This document shows, piece after piece, positions 42,201 to 51,270 of a stretch of DNA of 64,000 bases (its first letter is position 1; each line of letters opens with the position of its first letter). The stretch is from Triatoma infestans (taxonomy: Eukaryota > Arthropoda > Insecta > Hemiptera > Reduviidae), in NCBI GenBank assembly GCA_011037195.1, contig JAAEAF010000679.1, forward strand, positions 124,001-188,000, read 5' to 3'. Below the pieces are notes generated by a model. That model ran no database searches. It had not been told where the DNA came from and saw only the letters and a program-made list of their open reading frames with translations. The position numbers were made by a program, and so were the translations under genes.

Positions 42201-45200
42201 CTTGTAAATACCAGCAACTTTGATGAGATGTAATTGGTTGTGGTTTTTTTCTTGCCATATTTGTATAAAAGGCTCTAAAAGCGATTGATAAAAATTCCAA
42301 CTTTGAAATGTATAATAAATTGCAGTAAGTCGTGTGAATGTTTCACACTAATTTTTACCTTATCTTTTGATTGTTACTTCAGGGACCAGCGTCATCATCT
42401 AGTCAAATGCCTACAGCAGCTGCAGTCGCCGCTGCTGCAGCTACGGCAAAGATTCAAGCAATGGATGCGGTTGCAACTAATGCAGTCCTCGGTGAGATAT
42501 TTTTTACCTTCTCTTATTTTTTTGTTTTTTAGATATAAATTATAGTTTTATATGTAATAATCTGTTTTGGTATTTGTTTTGATAGGTTTATCCAAACTGA
42601 CATCTTCCTTAGCCACACAACCGGCTGTGGCTGCAGTCATTCCCGCCACACTTCCTGGTATTGTTCCAACTCAGGCGGCCGTTTTACCACCTCCTGGTAT
42701 TGCTATACCACAAGCTATACCTGTTGGACAATTTAGAGCACCTCAACCAATTATTTCTGGTCAGTTTTTCACGTATTAGTCATTTAATTTACAATTTTAC
42801 AGTATTACTGTATCCTGACCTTAGTAGCTAGTATAATGGAAGTGTAGGGTGGAAAGAATTTGTGTGGTTGATGAATTATGGAGAAGACTTGGTTAATCTG
42901 GTTAACTAGTATATTAATAAGTAAAGACAGACTGCCTGGACTTTACAATAAAGAAATGTTTAAGGTAGAGTGGTTAGAGTAATGACACCTAGCGATTGGA
43001 TGTATTGAACTGAATTCTCAACTGTGTTTACCTGTTTAACTGTCCTTTATGGACTGTCCGTGGCTATATTTATGTAGCTTCTCCCACACTAGTCCGAGAG
43101 AGCGGTTGAGATTCTCTTGCTCTCTTTGCTGTTTGCTCTGTTGCTGTTAAGATTCTCTTGCTCTCTTGCTTGTTACACTAGGATGTTCATATTTTCCCTA
43201 TACTTTTTCAGAATTTGTCGATTTCCATGAAAAATCTTTTTTTTATATAATTTCTTGCTGAGGATACTTGTTAATTATTTTAATTGTCAAGGAAGATTTT
43301 TCTTGTAGAAAGATTATCTGATTATTGATAATTTATTTGAAAAAAAAAAAAAATTCCAACATTTCGGCCAGTATGGTAATTCACAAGCTTGAACTTTTAA
43401 TCATATTGGAGTGATAGGAATTAATGTCTCTCATGATCATAATAAAATGCAACTGTGTGTGCAAGACATATAATTTTCCAACGTGAAAGGGTCGTTACAC
43501 TTCTCCCTTCTTAATCAGTTTGACTATCAAATTTTGCACATAAAGCACTTGTGGGTTATGGATTTTGGGTAAACAAATCTCCTCTGTTCTGTAACAAACC
43601 CTGCGGCTATCATTTCAGGCCGTCAACAGAAACAGCAATCAGTGGAAAACAAGCAGAACATGGCGCAAGATTTCTTTTCTGACACCAATTTATATTTCTA
43701 TTAAATCTAATAATTATTAAAAATAATCACAAGTTCGAAATGGAATTTTCACCAGAAATACATGTTTGAGGTACCCTGAAAATAAAAGAAAATGTTTTAA
43801 CGAATTGTGTGTGTGTATGTGTGTGTTCAACAGAATATCTCAAAAACGAAAAGTCGCAGGAAGTCGGAAATACAGAATAGGTTTATGAGTTTTTTCATTT
43901 TCTCGAAAAACGGTTGCAGTGATTCCCTTAAGCTTGGAATGTTTCCGGCATAGTTAAAAACGTAGAAAAAAAAAAATAGTACTGTTTGTTTTATGGTTTC
44001 TTTATAGGCTGTATACTATATTCCTTTTATGTAGAAAGTTTGTGTTTTTATAATAAAAACTATGAACCAGATTGCAGCCTTAAAATTTCTTTTTATTTAG
44101 ATGTTAATATTTAACATTTTGTCCTTTCCTTACGTTTCGGCATTGTACATGCCATTATCAAAGGTTCATATACATTATAAATTTGAACAGTACAGTACAT
44201 TATCTTCTGTATGCGTCTTATGGTGGTTCAAGAGTATGGATGTTAAAATTTGAGTAACCCATTTGGAAGCAGATTACTAGGGTCTAACTCACGAAACAGC
44301 CTAACATATAATTAACATAATGAAGTATATCTAAGCATTAGCATTAACCAATAGAATCACATGGTGCACCACATTTTTATAAATTTAATAATTGAACAAC
44401 ATTAAGGAATATAGTTAGTACATACGCATTCCATCTCTGAGATATATTATAACATATTAACATAAATCAGTATTTAAATATAACTCATATTTGAATAAAA
44501 TTGTAACATCCATACTCTTGAACCACCATAAGACGCATACAGAAGATAATGTACTGTACTGTTCAAATTTATAATGTATATGAACCTTTGATAATGGCAT
44601 GTACAATGCCGAAACGTAAGGAAAGGACAAAATGTTAAATATTAACATCTAAATAAAAAGAAATTTTAAAGCTGCGCAATCTGGTTCATAGTTTTATTAT
44701 AAAAACACAAACTTTCTACATAAAAAAAAATAGTATAAAACATACTTTTTCTGTTGCTCTCATAATATGTAGGCCATAATTACATGCTTGTACTTAGTAG
44801 ATTTATGTAGTCTCTGTATTGTATATATGCCCTGATGAAGATGTCAAAATCATCGAAACGTTGACCAGATAGTTATTTTTATTTTATTACTGATTCCTGT
44901 TAATTACCTCAAGATTCGAAAATTTAATAATACGATCGTATTACCTTCTAGGAGTAAGATTAGCGTAACTTGGCTCTGTGCAATTTTTAAAAGAAGTTTT
45001 CTGCTCCAATTAGATTTTATGTTTTGATACTATAAGAAATATTATTATTGTGGTTTTGTTTGTTTTTGTTTTACAGGTCCAGGTGTGGTAGCGCCAACAT
45101 TACTATCCACTCCACCGCAAGCTAACACCCAACAAGAAGCATTAAGGCGAGCACATGAACAAGCTCAGGTAATAGCAATTTATCTCTACATTTGTAAGCA

Positions 45201-48200
45201 TCCAATTTAAAGCAGCACTCACAATTTAACACAATATTCATTGTAACAGCAAGAAGAATTACAAAAGAAACTGTTAGAAGAAACGGAACCGCAGACCTTA
45301 CAGCAACAGGAAAATATGTCTATCAAAGGACAAAGTGCTAGGCATTTAGTGATGCAGAAGTTGATGAGAAAAGTTGAAGTAAGTTTCTAATAATTTCTAA
45401 TATTATTAATTTATAATCTAAAATTTTTAATATTCCTCTAGATTTCCTTTTATTTTTTTATCTACTCTTTTCTCTTAACATTTAATATAATTTTTATGAA
45501 CAATTACAGAGCAGGGTAGTAATATTACGGAATATGGTGGCACCGGAAGATGTTGATGAATCATTACAAGAGGAAATTCAAGAAGAATGTTCCAAGTATG
45601 TTTATGTAATATATATGATTACTTGATTTCCAGATTTTTGTTTGTTTGTTTTAACTTAGGAGTTTTGGTAGATTCTTTCTTTCTACCTAGTTCTTGACTC
45701 AATTCTGATGATAGTTTTTGATCTCCTCGGTAAGCCTGTGCCATATTTTTCTTTCTATTGACGCTGTTCTGCAAATAACAGAAATTCTCGATAAGATTAT
45801 CACCTCTTCAGGCCACATATTCACACCTTCATAATATTTTCATTTTCCAGTGATCTTCTTGACTTTCTTTTCCATTGTCATATGTCTCACTCAACTTAGT
45901 CTGTTCATCAAAATTTTATAGTGTAAACAATGGTCCTTCTTAGTTATTGTCTGGTTGGTCTCTGAATGGTTCAAAAAAAAGTTATTTAAACAAATAAAAA
46001 AAGCGTTATAGAGGATTTTTTTTTTTTAAAAAGAAAAGATATGTGCGTAATTTCATATACATATCATTTGTGTAATTATTCCTCTATTCAAAGACGTTCT
46101 ACCCACCACTTAGAGATACTCAACTCGTATCTCTCTGAGCGTTCGTCGAAAGAACCGTTCAAGACTTGTTGAAGAGGTGGTTGGCACCACACTGCTGGAC
46201 AATATATGAATTAATGTCCAACTGGTTTTCTTAGTTACAATCGATTTCGATTTTTCGTCCAACCTCTCTAAGGTTCATTACCTCTCCAAGGTAATGTGTT
46301 CAACGAACCTTTTGTTTTAATAAGATTCTACAGAAACGTTGACTACTTACTTTTTATTAAAGTTAGGATTTCAGTTTTTTCCAGAAGAGCAAAGTAATAT
46401 TCATTACTAAGGCTAATGAATATTACTTTGTTCTTCTTACTTTGACGTAACAACACCTATTAGTGATCATAATACTGTATTGCGCAGATACTCTTCTACC
46501 TGTGAGAAAGTATAGCAAAAGATTCATAAATCTTTCTGAAGAGAAGGAATTCACACGTCTTACCTTCTAAGATTATTATTTATTCACCAATATCACATTG
46601 GAGATCAATAAAAGAAATACATAATCATAGAATAGTTACAAAATCAATTTTATTATTATTATCATTGCAGATTTGGAATTGTTGATAGAGTCATAATCTA
46701 TAATGAAAAACAATCAGAAGATGATGATAATGCTGATATTATAGTTAAAATATTTGTGGAATTTTCTAAAATGAGAGGTAATTAAACATTTAATATCATT
46801 ACGAATTAAATATAAATAATTATTTTTTATATACCTACCCCTCGATTTTCGTGGTTATGTTTGTATAAATTTCTACAGTTTTTTTTTTTACTCTACCCCT
46901 TTTGAAAAAAGTAGTAAGTTTTTTTTTATTGAAATAATTAAAATAACTCTTGATTCTGTTTGCTTCTTTATTCTCAACCACTTTTTTTTTTACTTTCTCC
47001 TATTGCTATAAAAGGAAGTATAGTGCCTTGTCAAATTTTCTATATCGAGGTTTTACCGGAAATAGCGGTTTGAGGTCTCCCCCCCCCTTAATCGGAAAAA
47101 GTGGTTTTTAGAAATTGGTAAGTTTATACATTTAATTAAGCGGTATTTTGAGGGAGGGAGTGTTATTTCAGTTTATTCTTCATATATATATGAATGTTAA
47201 CTAGTATCTAATAATATTGCAGAAATTCCGAATTTGAAGAATATCAGTTCTGTGGGTAAGTGCAGGTTTACTGTTCAGTTTTTCGCGACTTTCTCTTTAA
47301 AGATACCAACGAGTTTCACTAAACTTTGTATACTAACCATATATACAGAGATTTATCACTTTTGTTTGAAACCGTTTTTTTAATAAATTCATTTAGGGTC
47401 GTCTTTTTTGTTTATTTTTTTGAAGGGTATGCTTTTTTTTCTTCTAAAGTGTCAATTTCAATTAATTTTACGACTCTTTATCATGTATAATAATAATTAG
47501 AATTGAATGTATCGCCCCAAAATTTAGAATTTGAAGAAAATCAGTTGAAACTTGTTAAGTCAGTCACACTTAATCTTTTTTGTACTCGAAATGTTTAAGC
47601 GATTACACACTAGAACATGGCACACGGACCTCCACAGCCCACTGTCCGGTGATGGGCAGTGTTGTTCTGTAACCAGAGTACACTGTCTGTAACCAGATTG
47701 CACTGAGAAGGCTCCGGGTGATTGATGTTGACGCGCCTTGAAGAAAAAAAAAAAAACTTGATCTGGCGACTGTTTCGTTAAGACCTCAGACGGGTAGATC
47801 AAGTGTTCTTGGTGGCGTTTGCTGTGGGTCGATATTGAAATTATTGATCATCTCGTGAGGTGAATTTGCTGCCCTGTTACCATGACACATCAGCAAACCT
47901 TGTCGGCCTTATGTGAATTATGTGAATTTTGGAGGTTGTATCTTGTTTTTCGTATTGTCAAGCTTGGTGCCAAGATCACTGAAGAAGTGTCAAATCCTTA
48001 TCCCTCCTCCCCACCACTAAGGGAAGAGAAAGTATTACTAGTTGTTACAGATCAATTGAACTTTTATGTGAATCCGAAAATGTGTATGTACATTTCGATC
48101 TTTATGTGACAATATAACTTGGAAAAAAACTACAAATAAAACCTCAACGGGTATAAACTAATTGTGTTTGGACATCATAATTAGACCTTTACGAAAGTAG

Positions 48201-48658
48201 TTATGTTAAAATTAAGTAAAATACATTTTAAATGGAAACCCAGCTGCGAATAGCAACCTTACCAATATAAACAATCCTTTCAGTGCCACTGCAGAGATAG
48301 ATAGATGTAGACGAATACTTGGGTTTAGTTTTCTCAACTTCTTTAACAAAAACTATAGTAAGACAAGTAAAAATTGGCAGTAGTCTTGATCTCAGTATAT
48401 TTTATTACTTTTTGCCATTTGCTCAATCATATTTTTATTTCCGTTTATTTAACCACAAAAATAAAGGGGCAGCTATATTTGTCTTAATAAAAACTTGTTT
48501 TTTTTTCTTTTATTTATATTAATAAATACTTTTTACTATCAAATTTAGAAGCTGAAGACGCACGTGACGCGTTGAATGGTAGATATTTTGGTGGACGATT
48601 AGTGAAAGCAGAATTATACGACCAATCATTATTCGATCATAATGATTTTTCAGGCTAA
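27238..48658 (+). CDS. hfp: PUF60/half pint poly(U)-binding splicing factor, complete
   Basis: Nuclear RNA-binding protein that acts with U2AF at 3' splice sites and in alternative splicing. Fifteen phase-consistent exons total 1821 bases (606 residues plus stop). Order: a short N-terminus [16 protein letters not shown]; a proline-rich segment (about 17-71); the conserved [20 protein letters not shown] helix; RRM1 (about 158-235) with RVYVGSISF and [11 protein letters not shown]2 (about 255-333) with RIYVASI and KGYGFIEY; an Ala-rich linker; and a C-terminal U2AF-homology domain (about 507-600) containing the RYF of GRYFGGR, the R-x-F motif that holds ULM tryptophans. The C-terminus is LFDHNDFSG. 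Spacing, RRMs and linker match Drosophila half pint closely. The proline-rich exon is not in the Drosophila protein as I recall it. Introns 1 and 2 are very long and carry ribozyme and SINE insertions. Confidence 0.96.
27648..27850 (+). mobile_element. tRNA-derived SINE, copy 3
   Basis: Head GATTAGCTCAGTG and GGTTCGAGTCC, internally deleted, with the shared body around 27725-27820. The tail after the body differs from both copy 1 and copy 2. In PUF60 intron 1. Confidence 0.8.
28868..29014 (-). mobile_element. SINE, copy 4, head missing
   Basis: T tract, then AAAGCGCATCAACATCTATT and a degraded body ending at GTGAGCTGTAGAGGC. The tRNA head is absent. In PUF60 intron 1. Confidence 0.75.
30195..30765 (-). 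repeat. Rep1 copy
   Basis: Reverse orientation: ATTTTCTCTTATTCTGATTA at the start, TGACACGATCGCAATACATA at the end. Directly upstream of the paired-hammerhead insertion. Confidence 0.6.
30772..30788. repeat. 17-base target duplication, left
   Basis: ACAATTATCCTTTGTTG, repeated perfectly at 31105-31121; it bounds the ribozyme-bearing insertion. Confidence 0.85.
30859..30896 (-). ncRNA. Hammerhead ribozyme motif A4
   Basis: Minus strand: stem I strand CATC, core CTGAAGA, helix II TGGGC-GAAA-GCCC hairpin, GAAA, CCG, GTC (cleavage triplet), GATG closing stem I. All conserved core bases are present. Stem III is only the palindrome ACCGGT, suggesting dimeric action. In PUF60 intron 1, antisense. 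Confidence 0.8.
31028..31065 (+). ncRNA. Hammerhead ribozyme motif A5
   Basis: CATC 31028-31031, CTGAAGA 31032-31038, helix II TGGGCGAACGCCC 31039-31051, GAAA 31052-31055, CCG, GTC 31059-31061, GATG 31062-31065. Fully intact core on the sense strand of the PUF60 intron; predicted cleavage after 31061, about 278 bases upstream of exon 2. Confidence 0.8.
31339..31501 (+). CDS. hfp: PUF60 exon 2: proline-rich segment
   Basis: Encodes [15 protein letters not shown], then alternating Pro runs with Ala, Ser and Gln through to PPPPPPSQ. It starts in phase 0 after TTTAG and ends in phase 1 at CAAG|GTTAAA. Low complexity suggests an SH3/WW/EVH1-type ligand, but function is unknown. It may be optional. 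Confidence 0.85.
32132..32256 (-). mobile_element. SINE, copy 5, internally deleted
   Basis: Shares the body (GGAGCCTTCTCACTGGATGG, AGGAAGAGAAAATCT) and an eroded tRNA head ending CACTGAGCCAATC. In PUF60 intron 2. Confidence 0.7.
32500..33010 (+). repeat. Rep1 diverged copy
   Basis: GTTGAGTTTTCATCTATATA, TTGAGCGAAAGTGTGT, TCCCTCGACTTTCTTTAAAC. Diverged match to the Rep1 body. Confidence 0.4.
33011..37239 (+). other. PUF60 intron 2, no recognised feature
   Basis: T-rich, with many homopolymer runs. Open frames at 33239-33511 and 34974-35255 show no recognisable domain. A CT-rich patch lies at 36630-36655. Confidence 0.5.
37240..37296 (+). CDS. hfp: PUF60 exon 3
   Basis: A 57-base exon encoding (G)[18 protein letters not shown](G). 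Phase 1 at both ends, so skipping it would keep the frame. The acceptor is GTTGCAG; the donor is CCAG|GTAATT. Confidence 0.8.
37385..37720 (+). repeat. Rep1 fragment
   Basis: CGCCAATGATTTTCTTTAGA, AATCGCAGAAAGTTCAAATT, TTTTCAGTTTTCCCCGAAAA. PUF60 intron 3. Confidence 0.45.
37828..37985 (+). CDS. hfp: PUF60 exon 4
   Basis: Encodes [20 protein letters not shown] and continues [20 protein letters not shown] to AHQQQ. The [11 protein letters not shown] segment is nearly invariant in PUF60 orthologues. It ends in phase 0 before GTTAGT. Confidence 0.95.
38255..38380 (+). pseudogene. RNase H fragment of a LINE
   Basis: Plus frame reads [20 protein letters not shown] and [13 protein letters not shown], matching the W-x-P-G-H...ADxLAR end of LINE RNase H domains. 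Short and degraded; in PUF60 intron 4. Confidence 0.6.
38950..39475 (+). repeat. Rep1 copy, 3' part
   Basis: Ends GAGTAAGAGAAAACCGTGCG plus TGTTTCACACCAGACTC. PUF60 intron 4. Confidence 0.5.
39762..39794 (-). ncRNA. Hammerhead-family B motif B5
   Basis: Minus strand: CTGAAGA, GGCTCATTGCAATATGGC helix II, GAAA, CATC (ATC triplet in place of GTC). A degenerate plus-strand partner lies at about 39826-39880. PUF60 intron 4. Confidence 0.5.
39979..40025 (+). CDS. hfp: PUF60 exon 5
   Basis: A 47-base exon encoding [15 protein letters not shown] plus two bases of Arg, matching the RQ(A/R)AL.(L/I)MCR linker just before RRM1. The donor is TGCAG|GTAAGA. Confidence 0.92.
40295..40508 (+). CDS. hfp: PUF60 exon 6: RRM1
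   Basis: Encodes [20 protein letters not shown] through [20 protein letters not shown] to GGRNIK. It contains both RNP2 (VYVGSI) and RNP1 (KGFAFVEY). Phase 2 start, phase 0 end. Confidence 0.97.
40676..40803 (+). CDS. hfp: PUF60 exon 7: inter-RRM linker and RRM2 start
   Basis: Encodes [20 protein letters not shown], then [20 protein letters not shown] and IK. RIYVASI is RNP2 of RRM2. It ends in phase 2. Confidence 0.96.
41140..41315. other. GC-rich island in PUF60 intron 7
   Basis: Clearly more GC-rich than its surroundings, with TATAAAAG at 41186. It could be part of a terminal repeat or a foreign insertion; no gene seen. Confidence 0.35.
41360..41490. repeat. Family-B repeat flank without core
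   Basis: Contains inverted GAGTTTCGGGTTGAGACC and GGTCTCAATCCGGAAACTC around 41380-41450: the outer arms of family-B repeats with the hammerhead core deleted. Confidence 0.5.
41868..42066 (+). CDS. hfp: PUF60 exon 8: RRM2
   Basis: Encodes [19 protein letters not shown] through [20 protein letters not shown] to [17 protein letters not shown]1 is KGYGFIEY. Donor CAT|GTAAGT in phase 0. Confidence 0.97.
42280..42351 (+). repeat. Rep1 tail fragment
   Basis: AATTGCAGTAAGTCGTGTGA plus ATGTTTCACACTA, ending about 32 bases before the PUF60 exon 9 acceptor. Confidence 0.55.
42383..42491 (+). CDS. hfp: PUF60 exon 9: Ala-rich linker
   Basis: Encodes [20 protein letters not shown], then [16 protein letters not shown]. 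The [15 protein letters not shown] stretch is conserved in half pint. The acceptor lies 32 bases after the tail of a Rep1 fragment. Confidence 0.95.
42586..42759 (+). CDS. hfp: PUF60 exon 10: Pro/Ala-rich linker
   Basis: Encodes [20 protein letters not shown] through [17 protein letters not shown] to PQPIIS(G). A low-complexity linker between RRM2 and the UHM; both junctions are phase 1. Confidence 0.92.
43720..43980 (+). repeat. Rep1 fragment
   Basis: ATTTTCACCAGAAATACATG, a short GT run, and AAACGAAAAGTCGCAGGAAG. PUF60 intron 10. Confidence 0.5.
44008..44740. mobile_element. Long inverted repeat with hammerhead-like hairpins
   Basis: Arms of about 240 bases (44008-44255 and 44495-44740) are near-perfect reverse complements separated by about 240 bases. 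Each contains TTTGATAATGGCATG, a perfect GGCAT/ATGCC helix, and GAAACGTA (plus copy 44587-44618; minus copy 44131-44163). Two canonical core bases differ (TTGATAA for CTGANGA). Confidence 0.6.
44832..44862 (+). ncRNA. Hammerhead motif C
   Basis: CTGATGA 44832-44838, helix II AGATGTCAAAATCATC (GATG/CATC), GAAA 44855-44858, CGTT (GTT triplet). Core intact, stem III minimal, stem I weak. PUF60 intron 10. Confidence 0.5.
45077..45168 (+). CDS. hfp: PUF60 exon 11
   Basis: Encodes (G)[20 protein letters not shown] and then [10 protein letters not shown]. It starts the charged helical region before the UHM and ends in phase 0. Confidence 0.92.
45250..45378 (+). CDS. hfp: PUF60 exon 12
   Basis: Exactly 43 codons: [20 protein letters not shown], then [20 protein letters not shown] and [21 protein letters not shown] is a hallmark of half pint. 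Confidence 0.96.
45510..45595 (+). CDS. hfp: PUF60 exon 13: UHM start
   Basis: Encodes [20 protein letters not shown], then EEIQEECS plus two bases of Lys. The first strand and helix of the U2AF-homology domain. Confidence 0.96.
46671..46777 (+). CDS. hfp: PUF60 exon 14: UHM middle
   Basis: Encodes [20 protein letters not shown], then [16 protein letters not shown]. The acidic run matches the E/D loop of PUF60 UHM domains. It ends in phase 1; both exon 15 and the unassigned exon at 49746 are phase-compatible. Confidence 0.95.
46985..47560 (+). repeat. Rep1 copy
   Basis: ACTTTCTCCTATTGCTATAA plus AAGGAAGTATAGTGCC, then the body to about 47560. PUF60 intron 14. Confidence 0.6.
47625..47756 (+). 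mobile_element. SINE, copy 6, head missing
   Basis: Body from CCCACTGTCCGGTGATGGGC to GCACTGAGAAGGCTCCGGG, a tail with GATGTTGACGCGCC, and a 13-base A run. In PUF60 intron 14. Confidence 0.75.
48549..48658 (+). CDS. hfp: PUF60 exon 15: UHM R-x-F and stop
   Basis: Encodes [20 protein letters not shown], then [16 protein letters not shown] and TAA. RYF supplies the Arg-x-Phe motif of UHM domains. The 3' UTR follows to about 49330. Confidence 0.96.
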
Positions 48659-49309
48659 AAAGAAAGATAGAAGAAAAAAAAAATACATTAAACCGGAAGT
48701 ATTTTTTTTTTTTTTTGTATTTCATCCTCATTCAAATATTGTATATATAATTTTTAAGATTTTTTTATTTTTATTTTGTATCATAAATTAGAGGAATACA
48801 AATGGCCTTTATGATTTTTTCTTTTGTCACTTTTCTTGCAAGAGTAATTTTTTTTTCGTACTGATCATTCCAAGTGAAAAATTAAAAAAATAAAATCCTG
48901 GAGTAGCAGGAGAAGATCGCAAAGTGTTCAAACCGCCAATTTTGTAACTGAAGCTACATAACTTGAAAAGACAGATTGATGTATATTTTTAATTTCTAAT
49001 TAAAACTAACGAAATCATTCATTACAAAAACTGAAGTGATTTCTTTCTTCTTTTAAGAAAATTATGTTGAAAATAATTAGATGCTAATTATGAGAAAAAA
49101 AAAAGCTGTACCTACATATTGCATGAAGTTTTACATTTTTATTTCATGCACAATAATTGTCGTCACTTCATTTTCTTTTCTTATTTAATGAAATGTAAAT
49201 ACAAAATTTAAAATTAAGTATAAAACAAATTGTTATATTGTAAGATAAATAATCCTAGAAAGTGATATCAAATTATATATATACATAAACTAGGTGTCTT
49301 AATATTGTG

Positions 49310-49315
49310 AATAAA
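49310..49315 (+). terminator. PUF60 polyadenylation signal
   Basis: AATAAA about 650 bases after the PUF60 stop, at the end of an AT-rich noncoding stretch. An earlier AATAAA lies near 48888. A SINE begins about 60 bases downstream. Confidence 0.5.
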
Positions 49316-49375
49316 TAATTAATCCAAAATAATGCTCATTTATTTATCCCCATAATTATTGGCAATATTGTAATT

Positions 49376-49611
49376 TTTTTTTTTTTAACTTAAAGCGCAT
49401 CAACATCTATGGTCATTGGCGCCCGGAGCCTTCTCAGTGCACTGCCGGCCTCCGGACAGTGTTCTCTCATTACAGATAGCACTATCATCGGGCAGTGAGC
49501 TGTAAAGGCTCCTAGGAAGAAAAAATCTAAGGGTGGTAGCATTGGAGTCGAACCCGGGGCCTCCGCGTGGGAGTCGAACGCGCTAACCATTGAGCTGATC
49601 CTTTCTCTTAC
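49376..49611 (-). mobile_element. tRNA-derived SINE, copy 7 (near complete)
   Basis: Same layout as copy 1 with a mutated head. Possible target duplication ATTGTAATT / ATTGCAATT at 49367-49375 and 49612-49620. It sits between the PUF60 poly(A) signal and the unassigned exons. Confidence 0.85.
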
Positions 49612-49745
49612 ATTGCAATTAATCTCCATCGTAAGGTTTTCTATTTGAAATGTTAGTGCTTGAAGGATAAGTCACGAATAGCTCATTGAATTATTTATTA
49701 TTTTCATCAGATTCAATGATGAAAATTTTGTTTTTTTACTTTCAG

Positions 49746-49859
49746 CCGGAGATGCTGAATTTAGTTATTATCAATATTACTCTGCTTTCAGTCAAGATTT
49801 TTCTTTAAACTGGCCAGGACAAACTACGCTTAGAGATGAAATAAATGTTCAAGCATTGG
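49746..49859 (+). CDS. Unassigned coding exon a
   Basis: Encodes (x)GDAEFSYYQYYSAFSQDFSL, then NWPGQTTLRDEINVQAL. The acceptor is TTTACTTTCAG, the donor TTGG|GTAAGT; phase 1 at both ends, joining in frame to the exon at 49980. An in-frame stop at 49679-49681 and no ATG after it mean an upstream exon is required. I do not recognise the family. Either it belongs to a gene whose 5' exon I missed, or it is an alternative 3' end of PUF60, since the phase matches exon 14. It is aromatic-rich at the start, with no obvious signal peptide. Confidence 0.7.
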
Positions 49860-49979
49860 GTAAGTAATCTAAGCAAAAAAAAAATACTACTTAGTTTAAC
49901 AGAAATCTTAATTCTTAAAAGATTTGGTTCTATGAAAATACAGTTACTAGGATCCTCAATTTGTTTTTTAATTATTTAG

Positions 49980-50081
49980 GGGAACAGTTCAACTTGTATA
50001 GTGATTATGTTATAGCTTCAATTTTAATAAGTCAAGTAAAACAACTAACTGGTGTAGGCCGCCGAATTTTTAGGAATGGAG
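49980..50081 (+). CDS. Unassigned coding exon b
   Basis: Encodes GEQFNLYSDYVIASILISQV, then KQLTGVGRRIFRNG, joined in frame to exon a. It ends at a usable donor GAG|GTAATT in phase 1. If not spliced, translation stops after GGN at 50087-50089. The dibasic RR before IF loosely recalls neuropeptide processing sites, but I cannot assign a family. Confidence 0.65.
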
Positions 50082-50089
50082 GTAATTAA

Positions 50090-51180
50090 TAAAAGTTTTC
50101 TTTGAAAATTATTTTATTTTTTCTTTAAGCCCTTGATCAAGTAACAAGTCGCTAACGATAAACTTTTTTTTTAGCTAAATATCACAATAGAAACTCCATT
50201 TACACTATGAAAGAAAACAGAAATTTCAAGAAATCAACTTTTTTTTTCTATTTCTTTACTTTGTTGCTTTTTAATTGATAAACTTTCCTCAGAGATGGAA
50301 ATTATACTAAATAGTAGTTATCTATCCACCTATCCTTAATATTATATAAGTAGTTGAAGCATATTGTAAGCAAATGGCATTCTAGAGATAAGATAGGTCG
50401 CACATCTCATAAAAACCCTCTAAAGTCAAGTTTAAAAAAAATATATATTTCCAAGAAAATGAACGACCATACGTATAGTTAATACATATACAAAGAAACC
50501 GTTGGAATCTTATTCAAAAAGTTGAAAACCAATCAATAACGTCATACATTGATAGAATATAAAGAAGCCTTTTCATAGGTATTTTTAACGAAGTTTCAAC
50601 TTGGGCTTTCTGCTTCTTTTTTTTCTCGATTTTGGGTTATTATAACTCGCACAAAGTATATAGACAATTTCCTCAAAAATATTTTTGAGTATCCTGGGAT
50701 ACCTTAGAAAAAAGTATTTAGGAAATATGTCAATTTGGTAGTTGGACGTTAAGCCCGCCTGAATAAATAGGCATTACTTTACTTTAGGAAATATGTCACG
50801 ATTTGCAATAATTCTTTTTATGAACGAAGTATGTCATCAAATATAACGAGAATACGTTATAGTTGAGCTACGTGTAGTTAAATCACTTTTTAATATTCCG
50901 CTTTTTATATACTGTTATGGACGGCATGCTCGTTACTCCTGCAACTACTAATTGAGGCTGACTTCAGAATAACTCTTTGTTATTGATAATAAACTTGAGA
51001 TAAATGGAATTATACAGACGCATTTGCTTCCACAAAAAGGTGATTAAACAGTACGAACAGATCATCAAAACTGAGAAATTTGTACTTAATTTCAAACTTG
51101 CTTATATATAGATAACTGTAGAGAATACAACTGTGTAAACCTTATAAAATTAAACGTAATTTCTTTTTTTTGTTATTGTA
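50090..51180. other. Spacer after the unassigned exons
   Basis: AT-rich; no gene or recognised repeat. Confidence 0.4.
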
Positions 51181-51184
51181 AAAC

Positions 51185-51270
51185 ACTTAGGTGTGCGGTT
51201 GAGACCGCGCCAGTGATTTGTTGTAAACCGACGTTTCGCCCATATTACAATAGGCTTCCCTGAAGAAGTG
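51185..51270 (-). repeat. Family-B repeat, core scrambled
   Basis: Minus strand has ATGGGCGAAACGTCGG and the flank GCGGTCTCAACCGCACAC, but the CTGAAGA position reads as its inverse (CTTCAGGG). Confidence 0.45.

Noticed and set aside
49690..49780. Start codon ATGATGAAAATT as an N-terminal signal peptide for the 49746 exon
   Set aside because: Counting bases shows this ATG is out of frame with GDAEFSYYQYY, and the sequence is the pyrimidine tract of the acceptor.
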